NCBI GenBank assembly: GCA_964627445.1
Contig: CAZVJF010000001.1
Coordinates: 62,001 to 126,000, forward strand
Source of the DNA: Luteibaculum sp964627445
GTDB lineage: Bacteria > Bacteroidota > Bacteroidia > Flavobacteriales_D > Luteibaculaceae
DNA: 64,000 nucleotides
Direction: 5' to 3'
Shown here: positions 1 to 7,782 of the stretch, piece after piece
Position numbering within the stretch: position 1 is the first letter of the stretch
How the letters are laid out: each line of letters starts with the position of its first letter
Position numbers and translations under genes: made by a program
The notes under the pieces: generated by a model
Databases searched by the model: none
Seen by the model: the letters and a program-made list of their open reading frames with translations, nothing else
Told to the model about the DNA's origin: nothing

Positions 1-81
1 ATTGGATACCGGTGGGTCTTGCGCCCACGTTGGCAACACCAAAACAGCACCCAGTAATGAAATGTATATGCGCTTCTTCAT
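1..81 (-). CDS. Secreted protein, N-terminal fragment (cut by window edge)
   Basis: Only the first 27 codons are present; the gene runs off the left edge. The start codon is the ATG whose complement lies at 79-81, five bases after the TAA of the giant TPR gene, so the two are almost certainly co-transcribed. The visible residues form a classical signal peptide: a basic MKKR start, a hydrophobic run, then a likely cleavage after TWA, before QDPP. The product is therefore exported to the periplasm or outer membrane. In related genomes, from memory, genes in this place often code for outer-membrane receptors or barrels, but nothing in the 27 residues proves it. Confidence 0.75.
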   Translation of the reverse strand, partial: MKKRIYISLLGAVLVLPTWAQDPPVSN

Positions 82-86
82 AGTGT

Positions 87-3000
87 TTAGGGGTTGGTGG
101 TTACGGTATCGGTATTCATTTTCACTTGGGGCTTAGGCAGCGCTGTGCTATCTGAGGGAGCGGGAGTAGCACTGCTCGTGCTATCTGCTTCCTCTTCGTA
201 CAGCTTTTCATACTGGGCATCTTCGGGAGAAAACTGTATTTCCACTTCCTCCGATTCGCCCTCGTTTTCTGCCGCTTCCATGGCTAAAATCACATCCAGC
301 TTTTCCTTGGCTTTGTTTACCAGGTCTTCGCCTTCGTGGTAATCGATAATGCTTTGTAGCGTAGCCTTTGCCTGGAAAAGATCCTCCATTTTAATGTAGA
401 CATCCGACAATAAAATAAAGGTGCGTGCTAGCCAGTCGTCATACGTAGGCTTAGTATTAATGGCTTCGAAAATAAGCTCTTCGGCCTTGGCGTATTCGCC
501 TTGGGTATAGCTCAATTTGGCCATGCGGAAGCGTGCTTCGGCACCCTCTATGCTTTTGGTATAATTGGCCAAGGTATCGTAGGAGTTCATGGCCTCTTGT
601 AGTTTACCCAAACGCTCTTCAGACTTCGCTTTCAGCAACATGGCTTCTATGCGTTTGTCCTCCGGAATATTGCTGTAAAAGAGCACCTTATTGGCATAAT
701 CCATGGTTTCGCGCGCCAGATCTAGCTTGTTATAGCAGCGCATTTGTCCAATCTTCGCTTCGATACGATTGGTTTTAAAGCTGGCTATTTTCTCCAGGCG
801 CTGGTATTGCTCCAGCGCTTTTTGGTAGTTGCTATCCAGGTAATTCAAATACGCTACCGTAATAAGCGATGGCTCGGTAAACTTGTTGTTTTCCTGGTCT
901 GCAATGTACTCGTAGTTCTCCTTGGCCAGGTCGTAGTTTTCGGCTTGGAAGTAGCACTCGGCCATGTAGAAGTGGGCGTTTACCGCAAAAATGGCGGTAT
1001 CAAAACGATTTAAATACACTTCAAAGGCGTCAATAGCCCCCTCACAGTCGTTTTTGGTAAAGAAGTTTTCTGCTGCCCGATAATTCACCGAGTCCAATGC
1101 CGCAGTGGAGATATTGGCGTACGTAAGGCTTTGCACCCAGTTGTTGTACTCTTCTATCCTGCCCAACTCCACATAAATATCTTCTGCCCTTTGGATGGCC
1201 TCTTTGGACTCTTTGTAGGAAGGATAATTTTCTGCAACCCGTTTAAAGGTCGCCAGCGCTTCATCTACCTGTTTGTTGCGGTAGAAAATCAAGCCGCTTT
1301 TCATTAAGCCTTTTTTAGCCCACACCCCATTGGGATAGTTGCTTACCAGTTTGTTGAAACTAGCCAGAGCTTTGTCGTTTTCACCCTGCTTAAAGTAAGC
1401 ATCGCCACGCTCGTATATCGCGTCTTGCGCGTAGGTAGACTCCGGGAAGCGCGTCTCAAAGTTTTCCAGCACCTGTACCTTTTCGGCATTCTTATCTCTA
1501 AACCCTTGGCACATGGCAAGCTGAAAGGTTGCATAATCGCTTTCCTTGCCCGCTACCTGAGAAGCGCGCTTGTAGAAATCGGCAGCGCTCACAAAATCTT
1601 TCTGAATATAAAAACAGTCGGCTGTGCGGGTATACCCATCGGCCAACAAGGGAGTCGGCACTTGCGGATTCCCCGTAACAAAGTCTCTAAAGTACTTTTG
1701 GGCGGCTATAAAGTTTTGCTGTTTAAAATTGGCGTAGCCCAGATTGTACAATGCTTGGTGGTAATAGCCCGTTCCGTATGCGTCACCCCGTTTTAAATAA
1801 GCACTGTAGTTGCGCACCGCTCTGGGGTAATCGGCAAGCTTGTAGTAGCACTCTCCTACCCAAAACAAACTCTCCGACACCAATTTCTTTTCTATTTGAA
1901 ATTGCTTCACTTTCTGAAAGCTCTCCAGGGCCTTGTTGTAATCTTTGGCTAAAAACAACTCCACCCCTCGGTTGTATGCCAAATATTGGTATGCCGAGCG
2001 CAAGCGGAAGTCTTTGTTCTGAATTTTCTCTATGCTATTTAGAGCGGCTTCGTAATTGCGTGTGGTGAGGTACACGTAAATCAAGATCTCGTTCACCTCA
2101 TCCACCCGTGGCGAATTGGGGTATGTGTTTAAGTATTCCTCAAAAGCGCTAATGGCTTCGTGGTATGGGTTAAAGCTAAGCTCGTAGGCCAGCTTGGCGT
2201 AGTTAAAGAGGGCGTCTTCTTTTATCTCCCGATCAAAAGCTTCTTTACTCGCTGCGCGGAACGCGGAGCGTGCCATTTTCTTTTCATCGAGTTTCAGGTA
2301 GGCTTGTGCCAGCAGGTAGTTGGCTGTTTGCCCCAACAGTCCTTCTGCATTGGTGAGGTAATTGAAGTACTTTACCGCTTGCCCGTAATTACCAGTTTTT
2401 AAATAGCAGTAGCCCAACTGGTAGTTGTCTTCCTGGCTGCGCCCAGCCCCACTGTTCGAAAAATCTTCGAGGTAAGGCAATGCCTTTTCGTAATCTTGCT
2501 CGTAGTAGTAAGCCTCGCCTACCAAACGCGAAATCTCCTCTCTTCGCAGCAAATCTTCATCTGCCAAAAGCGGTTCGGCATAGGCTAATAACTCTTCATA
2601 TTTTTTTTGCTGGTAATAGATGTGTACGATATAGTACTTCACCAGCTCGCTAAAGTTGGAGTCGTCCTTAATACGATTAAAACTACTTAAAGCATTCTCG
2701 TAGCGGCCGCTCTCGTAATTTAAGTGGGCGTAGTAGTAATTGGCGGGATAGAAATAATCGCCCTGTACGTCTTTAATTCTCGCAAAACTTGCCAGGGCCT
2801 CTTGCGCATTCCCAAGGTGAAAGTTGCTGAAGCCCAGCTTAAAATAGTAAGCCACGCGCTCGGCATCGCTCTCCAGTTTTCCGGGCGCCACCTTAGACAA
2901 CCACTGCACCACATCGCGATGGTCTTTCTTGCGGTAGCTGTAGGTTCCTAACTGATAATAAATGGCCTGTTTCCAACGGCTATCGGGGTATTTTTTAAGA

Positions 3001-3284
3001 AAGTCCTTTAGCAGATACTCCGCATCGCGGTTAAACAATTGCAGCGCGCATACCGCTTGGTAGTACTGCGCGGCAATGGCCGTTTCTGTATTGCCGGTAG
3101 CCTCGTTGGCTAATACCTGCTCAAAAACTTTTTGCGCAGCCGCATACTTTTTCTTGTAAAAAAGTGCCTTGGCTGTTTGCAGCGTAACCTCCTCGGGCTG
3201 ATACTGCACTGGGTTTTGGGCAACAAGCAGAACCGAAGAAAAAAGCAGGGCAACAGCACCCAGAACCTTGAGGTGTTTGTACAT
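87..3284 (-). CDS. Giant exported TPR-repeat protein
   Basis: A 1065-residue protein with a signal peptide (about residues 1-23, ending VLLVAQ) followed by tetratricopeptide repeats almost end to end: the spacing of A/G-Y-Y, LGxCYxKxGxYxxAxxxF and similar units every 33-36 residues is plain. The last 45 residues are an acidic tail ending in a Ser/Thr/Pro-rich stretch. TPR solenoids are protein-binding scaffolds, here expected in the periplasm or at the outer membrane. The next gene downstream (1-81, 5-base gap) is also exported, so the pair may form one envelope complex. The divergently transcribed neighbour is FtsE-like. The partner and exact role are unknown. ATG start chosen because it gives the signal peptide. 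Confidence 0.85.
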   Translation of the reverse strand: MYKHLKVLGAVALLFSSVLLVAQNPVQYQPEEVTLQTAKALFYKKKYAAAQKVFEQVLANEATGNTETAIAAQYYQAVCALQLFNRDAEYLLKDFLKKYPDSRWKQAIYYQLGTYSYRKKDHRDVVQWLSKVAPGKLESDAERVAYYFKLGFSNFHLGNAQEALASFARIKDVQGDYFYPANYYYAHLNYESGRYENALSSFNRIKDDSNFSELVKYYIVHIYYQQKKYEELLAYAEPLLADEDLLRREEISRLVGEAYYYEQDYEKALPYLEDFSNSGAGRSQEDNYQLGYCYLKTGNYGQAVKYFNYLTNAEGLLGQTANYLLAQAYLKLDEKKMARSAFRAASKEAFDREIKEDALFNYAKLAYELSFNPYHEAISAFEEYLNTYPNSPRVDEVNEILIYVYLTTRNYEAALNSIEKIQNKDFRLRSAYQYLAYNRGVELFLAKDYNKALESFQKVKQFQIEKKLVSESLFWVGECYYKLADYPRAVRNYSAYLKRGDAYGTGYYHQALYNLGYANFKQQNFIAAQKYFRDFVTGNPQVPTPLLADGYTRTADCFYIQKDFVSAADFYKRASQVAGKESDYATFQLAMCQGFRDKNAEKVQVLENFETRFPESTYAQDAIYERGDAYFKQGENDKALASFNKLVSNYPNGVWAKKGLMKSGLIFYRNKQVDEALATFKRVAENYPSYKESKEAIQRAEDIYVELGRIEEYNNWVQSLTYANISTAALDSVNYRAAENFFTKNDCEGAIDAFEVYLNRFDTAIFAVNAHFYMAECYFQAENYDLAKENYEYIADQENNKFTEPSLITVAYLNYLDSNYQKALEQYQRLEKIASFKTNRIEAKIGQMRCYNKLDLARETMDYANKVLFYSNIPEDKRIEAMLLKAKSEERLGKLQEAMNSYDTLANYTKSIEGAEARFRMAKLSYTQGEYAKAEELIFEAINTKPTYDDWLARTFILLSDVYIKMEDLFQAKATLQSIIDYHEGEDLVNKAKEKLDVILAMEAAENEGESEEVEIQFSPEDAQYEKLYEEEADSTSSATPAPSDSTALPKPQVKMNTDTVTTNP

Positions 3285-3410
3285 GGAAAATCCTGTTAAG
3301 GGTGGTTATCAAAGAAACAAAGGCTAGCCTTGCGATAGGGGTTAAAATCTTTTTATTTTCAACGCGTTAGTGTTAAAAATATTCTCCCTTTTTTAAGCCA
3401 CATATCGCAG

Positions 3411-3418
3411 TAAATTTG
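3411..3418 (+). promoter_or_regulatory. Promoter -7 box TAAATTTG of the FtsE-like gene
   Basis: Exact match to the Bacteroidetes -7 consensus TAnnTTTG. Only five bases (ACACC) separate it from the ATG at 3424, so the predicted mRNA starts at or within a few bases of the start codon. No convincing TTG -33 element is seen 17-23 bases upstream. Confidence 0.55.
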
Positions 3419-3423
3419 ACACC

Positions 3424-4128
3424 ATGGAAAACACCGTAAACAACGCAGAAACGGTTATTGCGCTGCACGATGCAGACATTTTTCAACGCGACCACTTGGT
3501 ACTAAAACAAGTGAATCTCGAGGTTAAGAAAGGTGAGTTTGTATACCTAATAGGAAAAACGGGATCGGGAAAAAGCTCTTTACTCAAGGTGATCTATGGC
3601 GATTTGGGCTTAAAAAACGGTTCGGGCTCCGTAGCAGGATATCCACTCCAAAAATTAAAATCGCGTCAAATCCCCTACCTAAGAAGAAAACTGGGGATTG
3701 TTTTCCAGGATTTTCAACTCCTACCCGACCGCAATGTAAACGATAACCTGCTGTTTGTACTCAAGGCCACAGGATGGAAAAATCGGCAGTTGATGGACGT
3801 GCAAATTCGCAAGGTGTTAGACCTGGTAGGACTCATCCATAAAGGATACAAGTATCCCCATGAAATTTCGGGAGGAGAGCAGCAACGCGTTTCCATAGCG
3901 CGCGCCCTTCTCAACGACCCCGAGATCATACTGGCCGATGAGCCTACGGGAAATTTAGACCCCAAAACCACCAAAGAGATTTTGGTGCTGCTCCACGAAA
4001 TTAGTCAACGCGGAAGGGCGGTCATCATGGCTACACACGATTACTCGGAAATGGAGGCCTACTCCAGTCGCGTGCTTACTTGTGAAGAGGGCACCCTTAA
4101 GGAAAAAGTTTTAACCCCGGCCGAATAA
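3424..4128 (+). CDS. ftsE: FtsE-like ABC transporter ATPase
   Basis: A 234-residue ABC ATPase with all motifs: Walker A GKTGSGKSS (44-52), Q-loop FQDFQLL (94-100), signature SGGEQQR (149-155), Walker B ILADEPTGNLD (about 169-179) and the switch histidine in ATHD. The 'FQDFQLLPDRNV' run and the LADEPTGNLDP form are typical of FtsE/LolD-type ATPases, which power FtsX-like membrane proteins; FtsE-FtsX controls cell-wall hydrolases at division. No ftsX is adjacent, so the partner must be encoded elsewhere. It is followed after 3 bases by a glycosyltransferase and then murB, a cell-envelope setting. The role is a family assignment; LolD or a lipoprotein exporter ATPase is the alternative. Confidence 0.8.
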   Translation: MENTVNNAETVIALHDADIFQRDHLVLKQVNLEVKKGEFVYLIGKTGSGKSSLLKVIYGDLGLKNGSGSVAGYPLQKLKSRQIPYLRRKLGIVFQDFQLLPDRNVNDNLLFVLKATGWKNRQLMDVQIRKVLDLVGLIHKGYKYPHEISGGEQQRVSIARALLNDPEIILADEPTGNLDPKTTKEILVLLHEISQRGRAVIMATHDYSEMEAYSSRVLTCEEGTLKEKVLTPAE

Positions 4129-4131
4129 GGC

Positions 4132-5031
4132 ATGCGGATTTCTATACTCATTCCAACGCATAACTACAGCCCAAAAGCGCTGGTACAGAACATACTCCGT
4201 GAAATAGCAGCACATAGCTTACGCGATGTAGAACTGTTGGTTTGGGACGATGCCTCGCAAGAAAAATACCAAGAAACCTTGCGCCAAGATGTAGGCGAGC
4301 TACCTGGGGTAAAATTAAAGTATCTGGAAAAAAACCTGGGAAGAGCTAAAATTAGAAATGCCATGGCCCAGGCTGCCCAAGGGGAAAACCTGTTGTTTCT
4401 GGACAGCGATGGTTTGCCTGCTCAGGACCATTTTATCACCTACTACTTAGAAGCTTTGAGGAAAAATGAAATCGTAGTGGGCGGTAGAACCTATGCCTCA
4501 GATCCTCCTCAGTTTGATTTGTATTTGCACTGGAAGTACGGTTCACACCGAGAGCAGCTTTCAGCCCAGCAGCGCAACCAAAGACCCAGTTTTGGTTTTC
4601 AGAGCAACAACTTTGCCCTGCGAAGAACCTTGTTTCTTCAACACCCATTTCCGGAGCACTTCCACGGATACGGCCACGAGGACACGGTTTTCGGAAAAAA
4701 TCTGGGCAAGCAGCATCCCATATTTCACATCGACAATACGACCACACACCTGGGCTTGGAGCCGCGCTCCGTGTTTCTCAAAAAAAGTCTTGCAGCCACC
4801 GAGCAACTGTCCACCTTTATACAGGAAGGAGCACTCCACTACACAGACACGCGCCTGAGCCAGGTATACATCCAACTAAAGAAATGGGGGCTACTAGCTC
4901 CTTTTACTAAGCTTGGCAGCGCGCAAGAAAAGCGTTGGAAAAAACACCTCGTGCAACACCAAGAACCCAGCTTGCGCATTTTAGACGGCTACCGATTGCT
5001 ACATTTTGCGCGTATCCACCCGAAAAACTAA
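4132..5031 (+). CDS. Family 2 glycosyltransferase
   Basis: A 299-residue cytoplasmic enzyme with a GT-A fold start: ISILIPTHNYS at the N-terminus, VWDDAS at 38-43 for nucleotide binding, and the metal-binding LDSDG at 90-94 (the DxD motif). The second half carries NNFALRR and HGYGHEDTVFG, which match the acceptor/catalytic part of GT2 enzymes. No membrane segment is seen. It lies 3 bases after the FtsE-like gene and upstream of murB, so it probably acts on an envelope polysaccharide or glycolipid; the sugar donor and acceptor cannot be read from the sequence. Confidence 0.85.
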   Translation: MRISILIPTHNYSPKALVQNILREIAAHSLRDVELLVWDDASQEKYQETLRQDVGELPGVKLKYLEKNLGRAKIRNAMAQAAQGENLLFLDSDGLPAQDHFITYYLEALRKNEIVVGGRTYASDPPQFDLYLHWKYGSHREQLSAQQRNQRPSFGFQSNNFALRRTLFLQHPFPEHFHGYGHEDTVFGKNLGKQHPIFHIDNTTTHLGLEPRSVFLKKSLAATEQLSTFIQEGALHYTDTRLSQVYIQLKKWGLLAPFTKLGSAQEKRWKKHLVQHQEPSLRILDGYRLLHFARIHPKN

Positions 5032-5037
5032 ACACGC

Positions 5038-5045
5038 TACCTTTG
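5038..5045 (+). promoter_or_regulatory. Promoter -7 box TACCTTTG of murB
   Basis: Exact TAnnTTTG, ending five bases (CCACC) before the preferred murB ATG at 5051. It lies just after the glycosyltransferase stop, so murB probably has its own promoter with almost no leader. It also argues against the longer murB start at 5006, which would lie upstream of this promoter. Confidence 0.55.
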
Positions 5046-5050
5046 CCACC

Positions 5051-6070
5051 ATGACGCTTCCCAAGCCCACACAACGATCGCTACACGCCCACAACACTTT
5101 TGGTTTTAATGTACGGGCCGAGGCCTTTTTAGCCATTGACAACAAAGAGGAAGTTGCTCCTTTGCTTACACCCTACCTGGAAGCGGATAACCCAATTCGT
5201 GTGTTGGGTGGCGGTTCCAATATCTTATTCACCCAAAATGTACCGCACTTGTTGGTGCATCCTACGTTTAAAGAGGTACAGGTATTGGCAGAAACCGAAA
5301 GCCACGTAACGGTTTCGGTAGAAGCGGGCTTTAATTGGCACCAATGGGTATTGTATTGCCTAGACCAAGGTTGGTATGGGTTGGAAAACCTCTCGTTAAT
5401 TCCTGGCAATGTAGGCGCTGCGCCCATCCAAAACATTGGAGCCTATGGCGTGGAAGTAAAAGATTACATAACCTGGGTGCAGTACTTTGACTACGAGAGC
5501 AAAACCTTTAAAAAACACGATACGGCTTCGTGCCAGTTTGGTTATCGCAACTCCATTTTTAAGCAGGAATTAAAGAACAAAGTCCTCATTACCGAAGTGG
5601 CCTTTACCTTGCCTAAAAAACCAAAAGTAAATACCCAATATGGCGCCATACAAAGCGAGTTGGAGCGCATGGGGGTTGTGAAACCCACACCCCAAGAGGT
5701 AAGCAAAGCGGTGATTGCAATACGAGAAAGTAAGTTGCCCAACCCCAAAGAAATTGGGAATGCTGGGAGCTTTTTTAAAAACCCGGTTGTAGATAAAAAA
5801 CAGGCAAATACCATTTTGCGCGACTACCCCAATGCGCCCAACTATCCCGCTGGCGATCAGGTAAAATTAGCTGCAGGTTGGTTGATAGAACAATGTGGTT
5901 GGAAAGGAAAAAAAGTAGGCGCGGTAGGTGTACATAGCAAGCAAGCTCTGGTTTTGGTAAACCATGGAGAAGGCACAGGAAAAGAAATCTACGACCTCTC
6001 TCAAGCCATTTTAGAAAGCGTTGCCGCGCGCTTTGGCATTACTCTGGAACGCGAGGTAAACGTTTGGTAA
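5051..6070 (+). CDS. murB: UDP-N-acetylenolpyruvoylglucosamine reductase MurB
   Basis: A 339-residue flavoenzyme that reduces UDP-GlcNAc-enolpyruvate to UDP-MurNAc with NADPH, the second committed step of peptidoglycan precursor synthesis in the cytoplasm. FAD-binding motifs are visible: VLGGGSN (51-57), ENLSLIPGNVGAAPIQNIGAYG (112-133) and GYRNSIF (164-170). The catalytic serine is in GNAGSFFKNP (S240) and the conserved C-terminal glutamate is in LEREV (E335). Length and the YRxSxFK motif place it with the E. coli-like type I enzymes. An in-frame start at 5006 would overlap the glycosyltransferase; the ATG at 5051 is preferred for homology and promoter position. Its end lies 3 bases from the convergent CDF gene. 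Confidence 0.95.
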   Translation: MTLPKPTQRSLHAHNTFGFNVRAEAFLAIDNKEEVAPLLTPYLEADNPIRVLGGGSNILFTQNVPHLLVHPTFKEVQVLAETESHVTVSVEAGFNWHQWVLYCLDQGWYGLENLSLIPGNVGAAPIQNIGAYGVEVKDYITWVQYFDYESKTFKKHDTASCQFGYRNSIFKQELKNKVLITEVAFTLPKKPKVNTQYGAIQSELERMGVVKPTPQEVSKAVIAIRESKLPNPKEIGNAGSFFKNPVVDKKQANTILRDYPNAPNYPAGDQVKLAAGWLIEQCGWKGKKVGAVGVHSKQALVLVNHGEGTGKEIYDLSQAILESVAARFGITLEREVNVW

Positions 6071-6073
6071 CAC

Positions 6074-6964
6074 CTACCAGTCTAAGGCAACCGCTTGCAC
6101 ATGCAATCCGTGCTTTTCTTCTAAACGCTTGCGTATTTGACGCTTAATGTAGCGGTACTCGTACACTTCGGCAGGATATACCGTAACCGTGACCACCGCT
6201 GCAGTTTCCTGATCATTGAGCTGCCACAGCTTTAGATCTTTAATGGCTACTATGGTATCAAACTTGTTGTAGAGGTCGGTTTTAATCTCCGAAGCACACT
6301 GGTTTTCTGGAGCTGCATCTAGTAAAGACCTGCCACTTTTTATAAGCAACCCGTAGCTCCATTTGGCAATAACGCCTGCAATAACCAAGCTCAGTAACGC
6401 ATCAATGGCAAACCAATGGGTGTATGCAATAACCATAGCTCCCACAATAATAGCCACCGATGAGAAGGTATCGGCCAACATGTGCATGATAGCCGATTTC
6501 ATGTTGAGATCGTTGCTCTTGGCCATTTGCAAGATACATGCAGTTGCAATATTTACCACAAGCCCTAAAATGGCTACCACAATGGTATCCTGCACTTCAA
6601 TAGCAGCAGGATTAAACAAGCGCAGCACACTTTCGTAACAGATGTATAAACTAAAAAAAGCCAGTCCTACCCCGTTTACAAAAGCAGCCAGGCTCTCCGC
6701 TTTATGCATTCCAAAAGGAAAAGCAGCATCTCTGGGTTTTGCAGCCAAACGAATTCCAACCAAAGAAATACCTAAAGCAGCTAGGTGCGACAGCATGTGT
6801 ATGCCATCGGAGAACAACATTAAGCTACCGGTAACATAGCTGTACACAAATTCTACTACCATTGTTACAGCAGTTATGGCAATGGCAATCCACAACGCCT
6901 GCTGCCGCTCTAGGCGAAAGTGAACAGGCATTCTCTGTCTTCCAAGTGTAAAAAGGCGATCCAT
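6074..6964 (-). CDS. Cation diffusion facilitator (CDF), DmeF-like metal exporter
   Basis: A 296-residue CDF transporter with six membrane helices and a short cytoplasmic C-terminal domain. CDF proteins exchange divalent metal for protons across the inner membrane. The transport site is readable: D53-x2-H56-MLS-H60 in helix 2 and H161-MLA-D165 in helix 5. Most zinc CDFs have an aspartate where H60 sits; DxxHMxSH is what I recall of DmeF-type cobalt/nickel exporters, so Co/Ni/Zn efflux is inferred rather than shown. There is no histidine-rich loop. It is monocistronic and convergent with murB. Confidence 0.87.
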   Translation of the reverse strand: MDRLFTLGRQRMPVHFRLERQQALWIAIAITAVTMVVEFVYSYVTGSLMLFSDGIHMLSHLAALGISLVGIRLAAKPRDAAFPFGMHKAESLAAFVNGVGLAFFSLYICYESVLRLFNPAAIEVQDTIVVAILGLVVNIATACILQMAKSNDLNMKSAIMHMLADTFSSVAIIVGAMVIAYTHWFAIDALLSLVIAGVIAKWSYGLLIKSGRSLLDAAPENQCASEIKTDLYNKFDTIVAIKDLKLWQLNDQETAAVVTVTVYPAEVYEYRYIKRQIRKRLEEKHGLHVQAVALDW

Positions 6965-7109
6965 GCGGCTATTTTTTTACCATTAAATACGCCAAAAGTG
7001 GGATGCTACAATTATGTGCAGAATACCGGAATGTTAACTTTCTGTTTCCAGTAAATAATTGACTGTTAGTAAGTTACTAACACCACGCTGCAAAAGCATT
7101 TCAAAGCCT

Positions 7110-7117
7110 TATTTTTG
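7110..7117 (+). promoter_or_regulatory. Promoter -7 box TATTTTTG of rpe
   Basis: Exact TAnnTTTG, 14 bases before the rpe ATG at 7132, giving a predicted leader of about 10-12 bases. The 167-base gap 6965-7131 between the divergent CDF and rpe genes otherwise shows only AT-rich sequence. Confidence 0.5.
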
Positions 7118-7131
7118 CCAATAAAAAGCAC

Positions 7132-7782
7132 ATGGCGCTCGTTGCTCCTTCTCTTTTAGCCGCAGATTTCACCCGCTTGCACGAAGCGGTAGACCTTGTA
7201 GAAAACTCCGTTGCAGATTGGTATCACCTGGATGTTATGGATGGAAACTTTGTTCCGAACATTTCATTTGGAATGCCCATTATGGCCTCTTTACTAAAGA
7301 GTAAACAGAAGCCTTTTGACGTGCACTTGATGATAGAAAAACCCGAGCGCTACATTACCGATTTTAAGAAGCACGGAGCCGATATATTAACGGTACATTA
7401 TGAGGCGTGCACGCACTTGCACCGCACGGTACAAGCCATAAAAAACGAGGGTATGAAAGCGGGTGTAGCGTTAAATCCACACACCCCGGTACAGCTCCTG
7501 GAAGATGTAATAGCAGATATAGACTTGGTGTGCTTAATGAGTGTAAACCCCGGTTTTGGCGGTCAAAAGTTTATTGAAAACACCTACAAAAAAATCACCC
7601 AGCTTAAGGAAATGGCTTTAGCCCAAAACCCCGATTTATACATAGAAATCGATGGTGGCGTGGATAACACCAACGCCAAAAAGCTTATCGACTGCGGGGC
7701 AAATGTCTTGGTGGCCGGAAGCTCAGTATTTAAGGCGCCAGACCCCAAAGCCATGGTGCAAGAATTAAAATCGGTGGGTTAA
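7132..7782 (+). CDS. rpe: Ribulose-phosphate 3-epimerase
   Basis: A 216-residue TIM barrel that interconverts ribulose-5-phosphate and xylulose-5-phosphate in the pentose phosphate pathway. Family hallmarks are all present: APSLLAADF at 5-13, the metal-binding H32-L-D34 in YHLDVMDG, FDVHLMI (H65), MSVNPGFGGQKF with the mobile loop, and IEIDGGV carrying the second catalytic aspartate, then a GANVLVAGSS phosphate-binding end. Length is normal for the family. The 3' end overlaps the convergent dehydrogenase gene by 4 bases. Confidence 0.96.
   Translation: MALVAPSLLAADFTRLHEAVDLVENSVADWYHLDVMDGNFVPNISFGMPIMASLLKSKQKPFDVHLMIEKPERYITDFKKHGADILTVHYEACTHLHRTVQAIKNEGMKAGVALNPHTPVQLLEDVIADIDLVCLMSVNPGFGGQKFIENTYKKITQLKEMALAQNPDLYIEIDGGVDNTNAKKLIDCGANVLVAGSSVFKAPDPKAMVQELKSVG

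Noticed and set aside
1425..1796. Open frame opposite the giant TPR gene
   Set aside because: It mirrors the TPR codons, has no signal, promoter or family motif, and the TPR repeats on the other strand are unmistakable. The same holds for other long frames opposite the aconitases (for example 58171-58629 and 61662-62066).
5006..5050. Longer murB start
   Set aside because: It would overlap the glycosyltransferase by 26 bases and lie upstream of the -7 box at 5038-5045; MurB family sequence begins near MTLPKPTQRS.
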